Positions 17,901 to 26,816 of a DNA stretch of 53,772 bases are shown here, piece by piece. The notes below the pieces were generated by a model, which saw only the letters and a program-made list of their open reading frames with translations, did no database searches and was not told where the DNA came from. The translations under genes were made by a program, and so were the position numbers. The stretch covers positions 1 through 53,772 of the forward strand of contig CAMMXG010000007.1 of the NCBI GenBank assembly GCA_946500895.1. Direction: 5' to 3'. Every line of letters starts with the position of its first letter. Positions within the stretch are counted from its first letter, which is position 1. The DNA is from an uncultured Mycoplasma sp. Lineage in GTDB: Bacteria > Bacillota_I > Bacilli_A > RF39 > UBA660.

Positions 17901-19957
17901 CACATTTTATGAAAAGCATGAGCCGTTCCCTCAGCATCATAATCTGCTCTATGATGAGCATCTTCATCCCATTCAATTTTGTATCTTCTAACTAAAGTTG
18001 TTAGTTTATGATTGGGCCATTCTGGGTGTAGCATACGAGCCATACTCATCGTATCTAAGACAGTATTATTAAATTCGCCAAGATTATATTTGTTACAAGC
18101 TGCACTAATAAAGCCAATATCGAACTTCGCATTGTGAGCAACCATTGGAAGATCACCAGTCCATTCTAAGAATCTCTTGGTAACTTCTTCTTCAGAATCA
18201 TGACCAGCAAGCATATCATCAGTAATACAAGTTAGATCAATAATCTTCTGTGGTAATGGTCTTTTTGGGTCAATAAATTCATCAAAACGATCGGTAATTA
18301 CACCATCTTTAATCTTTACAGCACCAATTTCAATCATTTGGTCAGAACCAACATAAAAACCAGTCGTTTCGGTATCAAAGACAACATATTCTTGGCCTAA
18401 TAAATCATACTCTTTTAAATTAAAGATAAAATCGATATCATCATTTACAACATTTAACTCAGCACCATATAAAACTTTAAATCTTTCATCACCTGTTTTT
18501 CCTTTGTTTACGTCATTTACAGCATGAAAAAGATCTGGATAAGACTGAACAGCATTGTGGTCAGTTACAGCGATGGCTTTATGTCCTAGTTTTAAGGCAT
18601 GAGATACAAGAGATTTGGCTTCTATTACACCATCCATGGTACTCATCATCGTATGAGCATGTAATTCTACTCTTTTTACAGGAGCATCATCTGTTATTTT
18701 TTGCTCTTTAGAGTCAATGATTTCTATATTCCATAATTGTAAAACCATTTCATGAGAATAATTGTCAAATTCAACATTTCCCGAAAACCGAAACCATTTG
18801 CCTTTTTTTACTGCACCTTTTATCCCATTTTTGATAAGAGCAAATTCTTTTTTGTTCTTTTTAAATACTTTAGCTAAAATACTATTGGTATTATCGCTTA
18901 TTTTTAAAGTCATAATATTAATGGTATCTTTTTCTAATAATTCATCACCAAAAACATAGGCTTCTACAACAATATTTTCTTCGGCACCTAAAATATTCTC
19001 AAGAGGAGTTACACTTCCCTCTTTGTGTTCACCTAAAATGATGTTAGGGTTTTCATTTTGAGCAATAATAATTTCTTTATTTTCAATTTTTTCAATATTT
19101 CTGATACTCATCGCTAAACACTTAGAATAAGAATCAAAATCAATATTACCATTTAATCTAAACCAATCATCTTCTTTTAATATTTCTTTTATTTTTAAAT
19201 ATTCCTCTTTATCTTTGAAAAATGCTTTAGCAAGCATACTTTTAGAATTGTCATTGACGTTTATTGTAATAATATTAATATTTTCTCTTTCTAAAACAGA
19301 TATAGATTCAATATAACCTTCTATAGTAATATTTCTGCCTACGTTATTGATAGAAAGAATATTTACTGGTTCTTTCGTAATCGCTTTTCCCAGAATAATA
19401 TCCCCTGGAGTAAACTCTTTTACAACTTCTTTATATTCTATTGGTGCTTGAACTTCTGCTAGCTCTTTAGATACATTTTCTCTTAATTCTTCATTTAACT
19501 TAGTTGTAATAAAAAAATCTTTTAAACCATATTCACTCAACATTTTTAATATATTGTATTCTTCTTTTTTGATATTTTCCTCTTCAGCCGGACTCATTAC
19601 TTCAAAAATGATAATATCATCATCAATGATGGGAGTTCGTTCTACTAAACTAATTAATGATGGTTTTTTATCTACTAGTCTTTTTACAATTGTCTTCAAG
19701 TATTCTAGACATTCTTCGCTTTTTACTTCATCATAATTTATCATAATATTACATTTATATTCGCCATTTATTTTGTTTTTAGAAGCATGAAATAAAGAGT
19801 CTATTTCATTTATAGGTAAAACTTTTTTACTATGAAGATAGATGTTAAAAACCTCTTCTTTTTTGTTTAAAACTACTTTTTCAATTTCTATTTCATCAAA
19901 ATTGTTTGTTTCAGGCGTAAAATTAATACTTTTGAAAAAAGAATGGATATCATGCAT
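14939..19957 (-). CDS. polC: DNA polymerase III alpha subunit, PolC type
   Basis: PolC is the main replicative polymerase of low-GC Gram-positives, with built-in 3'-5' proofreading. Domains in order: N-terminal domain (1-185); two tandem OB-fold-like units (about 188-295 and 308-418); PHP part 1 (RVELHAHTMMS, about 430); exonuclease (EYVVFDTETTGF, about 525-690); PHP part 2; palm and fingers with catalytic Asp in DKVPDIDLNFSD; and a CKNCKY...CPKCG zinc site. At about 1672 residues it is some 235 longer than B. subtilis PolC. The extra comes mainly from the second OB unit and a Glu/Lys-rich coiled-coil insert (about 970-1072). Start ATG 19957; the gene overlaps dnaE. Confidence 0.97.
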   Translation of the reverse strand: MHDIHSFFKSINFTPETNNFDEIEIEKVVLNKKEEVFNIYLHSKKVLPINEIDSLFHASKNKINGEYKCNIMINYDEVKSEECLEYLKTIVKRLVDKKPSLISLVERTPIIDDDIIIFEVMSPAEEENIKKEEYNILKMLSEYGLKDFFITTKLNEELRENVSKELAEVQAPIEYKEVVKEFTPGDIILGKAITKEPVNILSINNVGRNITIEGYIESISVLERENINIITINVNDNSKSMLAKAFFKDKEEYLKIKEILKEDDWFRLNGNIDFDSYSKCLAMSIRNIEKIENKEIIIAQNENPNIILGEHKEGSVTPLENILGAEENIVVEAYVFGDELLEKDTINIMTLKISDNTNSILAKVFKKNKKEFALIKNGIKGAVKKGKWFRFSGNVEFDNYSHEMVLQLWNIEIIDSKEQKITDDAPVKRVELHAHTMMSTMDGVIEAKSLVSHALKLGHKAIAVTDHNAVQSYPDLFHAVNDVNKGKTGDERFKVLYGAELNVVNDDIDFIFNLKEYDLLGQEYVVFDTETTGFYVGSDQMIEIGAVKIKDGVITDRFDEFIDPKRPLPQKIIDLTCITDDMLAGHDSEEEVTKRFLEWTGDLPMVAHNAKFDIGFISAACNKYNLGEFNNTVLDTMSMARMLHPEWPNHKLTTLVRRYKIEWDEDAHHRADYDAEGTAHAFHKMCEELDSRNIETTTKLFNSVDISELIKFSFPFHLCCLVKNKVGLKNLFKIISYANTTYLFKNSEPKLPRGELKKLREGLLIGSGCINGEIFEEAKTKDDEELANLMQFYDYIEVQPISTFKHLLQMESSGFKTMNDLEEHLKKIIRVARDAGKLVVATSDAHYLTPKDKIYRDIIIAQKSNGKLHPLNKRGIEQPDMHIRTTEEMLDEFAFLGKDLAYEIVVENTNKIADMIEEVEVIIQTGGVPFSPRIENSVETVTEMVYKKAADWYGDPLPLNIEERISKELYGDSVLESIKARLEREEHLSGDELTTKAFSILHETILKGFDEVKRVVKDELVLKLEKEHNAKIEELAEKIKSASNEEKETLEVELKAEKETDPLADIDKKVKKTLGGIIGGGFDVIYLIAQKLVKKSNDDGFLVGSRGSVGSSFVATMMGITEVNALSPHYRCKNCKYSSFEDDDGTSYGSIYKSGFDLPDKTCPKCGTLMTKDGQDMPFATFLGFNADKVPDIDLNFSDLNQAAAHDYTKVLFGVDNVYRAGTIGTVAEKTAFGFVRGYAEQKGIILNNAEIERLAKGCTGVKRTTGQHPGGIVVIPGYMDVFDFTPFQYPAEDIDAAWRTTHFDYHAIDEDVLKLDILGHTDPTQLRMIQDLTGIDVTTVPMDDKETMGIFLSPEPLGVTKEQIMNETGTLGVPEFGTPFTIGMLVDTKPKTFSELIKISGLSHGTDVWLGNAQELIRNNIVPFSDVIGCRDDIMVYLMYNGMAPIKAFKIMEFVRKGKASKDPEGWAKFKAEMQEAGIADWYINSCEKIKYMFPKAHAAAYVMSAFRIAYFKVHMPGIYYATYFSTRFDDFELETMVKGYDAIKARMNEIMNKGFNATNKESSVLETLKLSLEATARGFKFGNIDIEKSDGKNFILADDGVTLICPFRTLDGLGDSVAAKIIEERNIKPFYSIEDFGMRGHVNGTTVDKLKSLGIFGNLPETSQLSLFDF

Positions 19958-22862
19958 GATTATCACCTACTACTTTCTGTAATCCATTAATGTTTATTTG
20001 ATAACTATCAAATCTTTTGGTTACTAAACCTTGTACTGCTATTATATCACCTTTTTTAATATTTTTAATTAGAGAATATCCATTTGGAAACAAAACAAAT
20101 TCCCCATTTCCAGTTTCATCACTTCCTGTAATAAAAGCCATTTTATCCCCTTTTTTGGTTTCAATTGTTTTAATTTTTTCTACTAACACCACAGTTTTAA
20201 TTCTTTTATCAAAATAAGAAGCAATATTTTCTAATTTCATAATGCTTTTATTATTATATTTACTTGCGGGATGATTGGTCACATAAAAGCCATATGAATT
20301 TAATTCCATATTTCTTAAAGTATCATCGTCATATTCTGGATATTCAGTTATTATTGGTTTCATAACAAACTCTGCATCTAAATCACTGATTAAACCGGCA
20401 TAATTTATCGCTGCATCTAAATTTTCCATCATTGTTTGTTTGGTGAGATTAAAATGATCTAAAGCACCAGCTTCAATTAGAGAAGTAATTGTCTTTTTAT
20501 TATTACTTTTACCATAAACTCTTGATACAAAATCTAAGTAATCTTTAAAATTTCCATTTTGTTCCCTTTCTTCTAATATGGCAGCAGAGGCAGTTATGCC
20601 TAAATTTTTAATACTACCTAAAGGAATCATTAAAGAATCTTTTACTACTTTATAAGTTTGTAAGGCAGTATTTACATCTGGTTTTAAGATTTTAATTCCT
20701 ACTTTTCTTGCTTCATCAATATATTCTTTTGTTTTAATTTCGCTACCTAAACTCATATTTAAAAGATTGGTAATAAAATATATGGGAAATTTTACTTTTA
20801 AATAAGCCATTTCGTAACCAATTAAAGCATAACATACCGAATGAGCTTTGTTAAATCCATAATTAGCAAATTTTAAAATTAAATCATAAATCTCTATTGC
20901 TAACTCTTTTTTATATCCTCTATTTATAGCATTATTAATAAAATGTTCTTTGTCTTGTAAAATAACACTTTCCTTTTTTTTGGACATTGCTCGTCTAATA
21001 TTGTCTGCTTCAGCATAAGAGTACCCTCCTATTTTAACGAGTATTTGCATGACTTGCTCTTGATAGACAATTACACCATACGTTTCTTTTAAAATTGGCT
21101 CTAAATCAGCATGAAGGTAAGTTACCGATTCAAGCCCGTGCTTTCTTCTAACAAACATGTCAATATTATTCATTGGACCTGGTCTAAATAAGGCAACACT
21201 TGCAACTAAATCAGAAAAACTCGATGGTTTTAGTTTTTTCATTAAGTTTTTCATACCACTGCTTTCATATTGGAATATTCCTTCTGTATCGGCATTACTA
21301 AATAATTTAAATATTTCTGGATCATTTAAGTTAATTTTACTTAAATCTAAAGAAGTTCCGGTGTTTTCTTTGATTAATTCTAAAACATTTGCAATAATCG
21401 TTAAATTCCTTAAGGCAAGAAAATCCATTTTGAGTAATCCTAAAGGTTCTAAATATTCCATTGTAACTCCGGTCATAAAGGTTCCCGAATTATAGTTTAA
21501 TGGTATTACTTCATCTAATTGGACACTCGATATAACAACACCAGCAGCATGGGTTGATATATGTCTTTTTAAACCTTCTATTTTTAAAGCTATTTTATAT
21601 ACTTCTTTTAAGGATTTGTTTTGATGTAAAAATTCTTTTACTTCTATCTTTTCTAGATTTTCTTTTAATGACGTTTTGGCATCAATTAGACTTACAAACT
21701 TGTCCATTAATTCGGGATTTATCTGTAAAACGCGTCCCGTATCTCTTAAGGCTTGTTTTGATGCAAGAGTACCAAAAGTCATGATAGGTGCAACATTCTT
21801 TTCACCATATCTTTTTCTTACATAATCAATCACTTCACCACGTTTGGTGTATTCAAAATCAATATCAATATCCGGCATGGTAATTCGCTCAGGATTTAGG
21901 AATCGTTCAAAAAGTAAATCATATTTTATCGGATCAACATCCGTAATGCCAATAGAAAAACTTACTAGAGAACCAGCAGCACTGCCTCTTCCAGGTCCTA
22001 CTAAAATATTATTTTTTTTAGCATATAAAACATAATCATAGACAATTAAAAAATAGTCAACAAAACCCATTTTATTTATTACACTTAATTCATAGTTTAA
22101 TCTGTCTTGATATTTTTGAGGTATCTTGCCATTTAATCTTTTCGTAAGACCTTTTTTAGCTAAAGTGCTTAAATATTCATAAGAGTTAATTTCTTTGTTG
22201 TAAACTGGAATATAATAACCTTTTTGATTGATATCTAAATTAATATCTTTAATAAAGTTTTCAGTTGTTTCTTCATCTTCTTTTTTTACTACTAAGTTTA
22301 AATAATAATTATTATAATTTTCTGTAATTTCACTAGCTAAACAACCCTTATCTATTGCTTCTAAATATTTTAAATAAATTGTATCTTCATTCGTCAAACA
22401 TCTTGTTTCTTTTATATAAAGGGCTTTGTCTGTTTTTAATAAAGCTTCAATTTTTTCGGTATCATTTTTATAACTTAAATAGGCATTTGGAAAAATATTC
22501 AATAACTCATAAGAATTTCTTGGTAAAACAATTTTTATATTTTCTAAATGTTCTTTAATATTTTCCAAAGTTAATTCTTTGGTTTCTTTTAAAGTGTGGA
22601 TTTTTAGTAAATTTTTATAACCATCATTATTCCTAGGATATAACATCATTTCATAATTATCTATGTTTAAATCTAGACCAATAATAGGTTTTAGGTGACT
22701 CGCAGTCATTTTGGTGAAGAATTCCATGACACCATATAAGTTTTCGTCACATATAGCACAACTAGTGATATTATGTTTCATTAAAAATTCAATTAATGAA
22801 TCTACTTTGATTGTACTTTTCAATAAGCTATATTCTGTTTTGATTTTTAATGGTACAAACAT
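19950..22862 (-). CDS. dnaE: DNA polymerase III alpha subunit, DnaE type
   Basis: DnaE extends RNA primers before handing over to PolC in Bacilli. The 970-residue protein has an N-terminal PHP domain (FVPLKIKTEYSLLKSTIKV), the polymerase core with VGPGRGSAAGSLV and catalytic PDIDIDFE, QYESSGMKNLMKKL, the NYGFNKAHSVCYA motif, and a C-terminal helix-hairpin-helix plus OB domain (NPASKYNN to the end). The PHP His cluster is reduced relative to active PHP domains. Its last 8 bp overlap the polC start, so both replicases are made from one message. A TATAAT lies about 25 bp upstream of the ATG. Confidence 0.96.
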   Translation of the reverse strand: MFVPLKIKTEYSLLKSTIKVDSLIEFLMKHNITSCAICDENLYGVMEFFTKMTASHLKPIIGLDLNIDNYEMMLYPRNNDGYKNLLKIHTLKETKELTLENIKEHLENIKIVLPRNSYELLNIFPNAYLSYKNDTEKIEALLKTDKALYIKETRCLTNEDTIYLKYLEAIDKGCLASEITENYNNYYLNLVVKKEDEETTENFIKDINLDINQKGYYIPVYNKEINSYEYLSTLAKKGLTKRLNGKIPQKYQDRLNYELSVINKMGFVDYFLIVYDYVLYAKKNNILVGPGRGSAAGSLVSFSIGITDVDPIKYDLLFERFLNPERITMPDIDIDFEYTKRGEVIDYVRKRYGEKNVAPIMTFGTLASKQALRDTGRVLQINPELMDKFVSLIDAKTSLKENLEKIEVKEFLHQNKSLKEVYKIALKIEGLKRHISTHAAGVVISSVQLDEVIPLNYNSGTFMTGVTMEYLEPLGLLKMDFLALRNLTIIANVLELIKENTGTSLDLSKINLNDPEIFKLFSNADTEGIFQYESSGMKNLMKKLKPSSFSDLVASVALFRPGPMNNIDMFVRRKHGLESVTYLHADLEPILKETYGVIVYQEQVMQILVKIGGYSYAEADNIRRAMSKKKESVILQDKEHFINNAINRGYKKELAIEIYDLILKFANYGFNKAHSVCYALIGYEMAYLKVKFPIYFITNLLNMSLGSEIKTKEYIDEARKVGIKILKPDVNTALQTYKVVKDSLMIPLGSIKNLGITASAAILEEREQNGNFKDYLDFVSRVYGKSNNKKTITSLIEAGALDHFNLTKQTMMENLDAAINYAGLISDLDAEFVMKPIITEYPEYDDDTLRNMELNSYGFYVTNHPASKYNNKSIMKLENIASYFDKRIKTVVLVEKIKTIETKKGDKMAFITGSDETGNGEFVLFPNGYSLIKNIKKGDIIAVQGLVTKRFDSYQININGLQKVVGDNHA

Positions 22863-22926
22863 GATATCACCCCACTATAAATATTATAGCAAAAATAATT
22901 TGGTAAAAAAAGCTTTTGTTTACAGT

Positions 22927-23441
22927 TTATAATGAAAAAACAAGCTGTGTTGCTTGTTTATCTTTGGATAGATGTGTCAAATCCAAACTCTTCTTTATTT
23001 TTTTAACAAAAGCTATAATTTCAGCCATATCTTTATTTGATAAGTATGGTTTAGTAGCAAGATCTTCTCTTCCTATGCTGATTAAAAACGATTTTAAATC
23101 AATGTATTTTGTAATATTAATTTGAGTTGGTACTTGATAAAACATATCAGTATCAAATTCTTGATATAAAATACTTGGCAAATTTTTTTCTAAAGCATTT
23201 TTACTACCAAATAATCTTGAATTTTTTACAGAAACAAAATCTCTTCTTTCTAATCTGTTTCCGGTTATATGTTCACTACAATTTATTTCTGTTGTATAAA
23301 AATCTATTACAGCAAAAATATCTAATTTTTTTCATATTCACTACTAAAAATATATTCAGCGATTACTAAAGCTTTATTTTTAACTTTCCATGGTTTTACA
23401 TCAAGAATATTGAAAAACGGATATTCTATTTCCCTCCATTT
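22927..23441 (-). pseudogene. Frameshifted hypothetical gene
   Basis: Two minus-strand frames join into one continuous protein. The 5' part (WREIEYPFFNILDVKPWKV...FSSEYEK) hits a stop after a run of seven A (23326-23332 on plus). One extra base there would continue it into KLDIFAVIDFYTTEINCSEH and on to ...DKQATQLVFSL, ending at 22927. The 5' end also lacks a start codon after a TAA at 23442-23444. I do not recognise the family; it is a soluble alpha/beta-looking protein. It is either a decayed gene or a sequencing slip in the A-run. An internal ATG 23181 would give only an 84-residue fragment. Confidence 0.6.
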
Positions 23442-23494
23442 TTACTTAGAAAAACATTTTATATCTATTATTTTATTTGTCAATAAAAAATAGA

Positions 23495-25804
23495 TTATCT
23501 TGTTCGGTCTTTGTTTAAATAATATTCATCTAATGTTAAATCATTTTCTGTTAAATATTTTGCTAATTTTGGACCAACATATCTTAAATGCCATGGTTCA
23601 TACTTGTATCCTGTTATTTCTTCTTTGCCTTTAGGGTATCTTAATATAAAACCATATTTATAACAGTTTTCATGAATCCATTTCGTAATTGGTGCATTTT
23701 CAGGTAACTCATCAATATACTCACCATCTATTACAATTCCACAATCAATGGCAAGGCCACTTTCATGTTCACTTGTTCCAGGAAGTGCTACTTTATCGTA
23801 GGCGGCGTTTCCCATTTCTTTTATATAGTTTTGTAAAATAATTTCTTGATATTCTCGAGTGCGATATCCTGAATCAATCCATAATTCGTATCCTTGTTTT
23901 TTTACATCTTCTTTTAAAAATTGAAATGCATCATTTACAAGAGAAGATATTGTTAGTTTTGTCCCAGGAATTAATGGGGAATAGTAAGGATTATTTATTT
24001 CAATTATATTGGAAGCTTCATAGTCATCTGGTAAAGGATTTTCTTTATTTACTAATATGTCTATATCAGGAAAATTAAAAGGATTTAATCCTTCTCTTTT
24101 GGATTTATTCATTAGATTTCCCATCTTTATTTGATTATCAATAATAGCAGATAATTCACTATATAAATTTTCTGTTGCTAAATTATTTAGAAAATTGTAT
24201 TTAATTTTGGCAATTAGTTCAGGATAATCTCTAAATATATTATCTATTAATAAATCAATTTCTTCTTTCGTTAAAGGTTCTTTTCTTTTACTATTTAGTT
24301 CTTCAATTATTTTAGATAAAAAGGTATGAAATCCTATATTGAAAGAATTCTCTTGATCTATTTTTTTTACTGCTTCATTTTCTTTCCGATTGGAACTTAA
24401 AGCTTTTTTTAATTCATCATAGAAATAACTTATAACATGAGCATTATAACTTCCTTTATTTCTTAATTCTTCTTCTAATTTTGTATATAAAGTCGGATTT
24501 TCTCTAGATATTTTATCTATTAGCTCATAAATGTGAGATACTTCTAAAGTAGGATATTCTATTTTTAGTTTTTTTACTAAAGAACTAATAAATTCTGTAT
24601 AATTTTGAATAAAATCATAATCTTTCACAAAATGTTTAAATGCTTCTATATTTGGTTTTACCGTTACGTTTTCAAAAGTATTAGGATCTGCTAGAGGTCC
24701 AATAGGATTCGAGCCCATCCTTGATAGCTCTACTTGAATGTCAATTCCATATCTTAAACGTAAATATTCATTCATATAACTGTAAGGATCTTCTGTTTCA
24801 ATAATATCATAAGCATTTTTAGTTCTAAATATACGAGATGATATATAATTTTCAATGACTTTTTTGTCATAATCAATATCATATAAGTTAATAATTCCTT
24901 CTTCTTTTACTGGTCTTTGATACATTTTGCCCATTACACTATGATAGTTAAAGTAAGCAATAATTTCTACTCCTGGTTCATAGTTTAAATTTTCAAAGAA
25001 GTTTAAAATAGCTAAATTTTCTGGTTCAAAATAGAAGTTTTTTAAATTTTGACATGGTGTATTTATTGGGCCTGGAATATCTTTTCTAGTATTAGCATAA
25101 GCTAGATGATTATATACAGGAGCGTTTGCTTCTAATAAATTCTTTATAGCTGGATTGTATGGTACATTTTGACTTAAATCAATGCCATTGGCATTTGCTG
25201 TCCATGCAGCCAAAACACCGATAGGATAATTATTTTTATTAACAATATCTAAAACACTATCTTTTATTTCTGGATAGTTTTTTAAGTATTCATCTAAGTT
25301 CACATCATCAAATAAAGCTTGATATGCCTTTTTTTCTCTAAGAGCACTTTCAGGTAATTCACCTTTTTTTACTTTAGCTGGTATCGTCGTATCGGCTCTG
25401 TAACTTGCCCAATAAACTTTGGCTCTTGCTATTTTTTCTTCTTCTGTCGTAGCTTTTCCTAAATATAAATCTTGCATTTCGGTTGTAATTAGATATCCTT
25501 CAGGATTGACAATAGGAATGAAATCGATGGTGTATTCATCAGCCTTAAAACTATCATCTTTGGACATTGCTTCCATTAAGCGTACAGCAAAAATGGTTGT
25601 AATAATTTCAGCTGCATGATAAGAACCACTTACAACAATATGTTTTGGTCCATTTCCGATAGTGTAGTGATTGATTGGCAAACCAAAACTAGTATAACCT
25701 AGTGGTTTTTGTTTTAATATTTGATTTATATTTTCACTGCTATTTATCATTTCTTCTATTTTATTATTTACGTCTTGATAATCCAGATATTGAAATTTAT
25801 TCAT
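23495..25804 (-). CDS. M14 carboxypeptidase fused to VanY-type D,D-carboxypeptidase
   Basis: This 769-residue two-domain peptidase has an N-terminal zinc M14 carboxypeptidase-like domain (about 1-395) with GSYHAAE (HxxE zinc ligands, 63-66), NPEGY, NYHSV (third His) and QVELSRMG (catalytic Glu). A helical linker of about 170 residues follows. The C-terminal M15B/VanY domain has SGYRTREYQ, GTSEHESGLAIDCG (His and Asp ligands) and EPWHLRYVG. M14 bacterial members often cut gamma-D-Glu-mDAP bonds, and VanY trims terminal D-Ala, so peptidoglycan-peptide turnover is the likely role. No signal peptide is seen. ATG 25804 has GGAGG five bases upstream; the frame to 25816 would swallow it. Confidence 0.9.
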   Translation of the reverse strand: MNKFQYLDYQDVNNKIEEMINSSENINQILKQKPLGYTSFGLPINHYTIGNGPKHIVVSGSYHAAEIITTIFAVRLMEAMSKDDSFKADEYTIDFIPIVNPEGYLITTEMQDLYLGKATTEEEKIARAKVYWASYRADTTIPAKVKKGELPESALREKKAYQALFDDVNLDEYLKNYPEIKDSVLDIVNKNNYPIGVLAAWTANANGIDLSQNVPYNPAIKNLLEANAPVYNHLAYANTRKDIPGPINTPCQNLKNFYFEPENLAILNFFENLNYEPGVEIIAYFNYHSVMGKMYQRPVKEEGIINLYDIDYDKKVIENYISSRIFRTKNAYDIIETEDPYSYMNEYLRLRYGIDIQVELSRMGSNPIGPLADPNTFENVTVKPNIEAFKHFVKDYDFIQNYTEFISSLVKKLKIEYPTLEVSHIYELIDKISRENPTLYTKLEEELRNKGSYNAHVISYFYDELKKALSSNRKENEAVKKIDQENSFNIGFHTFLSKIIEELNSKRKEPLTKEEIDLLIDNIFRDYPELIAKIKYNFLNNLATENLYSELSAIIDNQIKMGNLMNKSKREGLNPFNFPDIDILVNKENPLPDDYEASNIIEINNPYYSPLIPGTKLTISSLVNDAFQFLKEDVKKQGYELWIDSGYRTREYQEIILQNYIKEMGNAAYDKVALPGTSEHESGLAIDCGIVIDGEYIDELPENAPITKWIHENCYKYGFILRYPKGKEEITGYKYEPWHLRYVGPKLAKYLTENDLTLDEYYLNKDRTR

Positions 25805-25819
25805 TTTAACCTCCATAAT

Positions 25820-25846
25820 AAAAAAACTTAAATTTTATAATTTAAG
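25820..25846 (-). terminator. efp terminator
   Basis: CTTAAATT pairs with AATTTAAG, followed on the minus strand by seven T. The efp stop lies in the stem, and the next gene's ribosome binding site follows. Confidence 0.75.
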
Positions 25847-26402
25847 CTCTAGATGAGTATTTACCATCTTTGGTAGATACAATTATTTTTTCTCCTTCAC
25901 TAATAAATAGTGGAACTTTTACAATATAACCAGTTTCAATTTTTGCGTCTTTTTGAGCATTATTAGTCGTATTGCCTCTAACTGCTGGTTCTGTTTCAAT
26001 TACTTCATATTCCACTTTTTCAGGTAAAGTAATTCCTAATATTTCACCATCATAATAATCAACCGTAATTTCCATTCCTTCTTTTATGAATTTTACTTGA
26101 TCACCAAGAACTTTTGTTGAAATTTCTACTTGTTCATAGGTATCATTATTCATAAATACATAATTGTCACCAGCTGAATATAGATATTGCATTGGCATTC
26201 TATCTATATGCGCTTTTTCAATTTTAATATTGGTATTATATGTATCTTCAGTAATTGAACCAGTTCTTAAATTACGAAGTTTCATTCTTACAAAAGCTGA
26301 TCCTTTTCCTGGTTTTACATGTTGAAATTCCACAATTTGATATAAATTGTTATCCATGATAATGGTCATACCATTTTTAATATCATTGATATTAATATTC
26401 AT
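25842..26402 (-). CDS. efp: Elongation factor P
   Basis: EF-P rescues ribosomes stalled at polyproline stretches. The 186-residue protein has a KOW-like N-terminal domain with the tip loop VKPGKGSAFVRMKLRNL, where the Lys of PGKG is at the position that is modified in many bacteria. The two OB domains that follow end in DGKYSSRA. The conserved TVDYYDGEILGITLPEKVEYEVIET is present. It follows rpmG and a small basic protein on the same strand. Confidence 0.97.
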   Translation of the reverse strand: MNININDIKNGMTIIMDNNLYQIVEFQHVKPGKGSAFVRMKLRNLRTGSITEDTYNTNIKIEKAHIDRMPMQYLYSAGDNYVFMNNDTYEQVEISTKVLGDQVKFIKEGMEITVDYYDGEILGITLPEKVEYEVIETEPAVRGNTTNNAQKDAKIETGYIVKVPLFISEGEKIIVSTKDGKYSSRA

Positions 26403-26409
26403 ATCTTAA

Positions 26410-26580
26410 TCACTCCTCACTCTTTTTAAATATTCCAAATCTTTTTTTCTTTTGTCTTACTCTTGATGTTGTTGTAAAATTTGGATTTATATTTTCGGTT
26501 TTACTTCTACCATAAACAGCTGTAATTGTTGGATAATTTCTTACTGTTGGTTTTTTCAAACTATATTTTCTTTTACTCAT
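26410..26580 (-). CDS. Small basic hypothetical protein
   Basis: A 56-residue frame starts ATG 26580 (MSKRKYSLKKPTVRNYPTI) and ends at TGA 26410-26412, just before efp. It is strongly basic at both ends (RQKKKRFGIFKKSEE near the C-terminus), which suggests RNA or ribosome binding. It lies between rpmG (L33) and efp with short gaps, so it is probably in the same operon. I do not recognise the family. A conserved position among translation genes would support a ribosome-linked role, but this is inference. Confidence 0.6.
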   Translation of the reverse strand: MSKRKYSLKKPTVRNYPTITAVYGRSKTENINPNFTTTSRVRQKKKRFGIFKKSEE

Positions 26581-26605
26581 AACTCTTTACCACTTTTCTT
26601 TATTT

Positions 26606-26770
26606 TTACTTCTTTTCTTTTACTACTTGATGTTTACGACATTTTGGACAATACTTCTTAATTTCTAGACGATCAGGAGTATTTTTTTTGTTCTTACTTG
26701 TACATCTTAGTTCTTCACCACATACAGTACATCTTAAAGTTACATAATTTCTATTTTCATTTTTTGCCAT
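26606..26770 (-). CDS. rpmG: 50S ribosomal protein L33
   Basis: The 54-residue protein begins [20 protein letters not shown] and has [21 protein letters not shown] near its end. CxxC pairs at 14/17 and 41/44 mark it as the zinc-binding (C+) form of L33. The Bacillota pattern NTPDRLELKKYCP...H is intact. The start has an AGGAGGTG ribosome binding site. Confidence 0.96.
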   Translation of the reverse strand: MAKNENRNYVTLRCTVCGEELRCTSKNKKNTPDRLEIKKYCPKCRKHQVVKEKK

Positions 26771-26816
26771 GAGGACACCTCCTTTTAATCAAAGCTAGAA
26801 GTATTATACCATTAAA

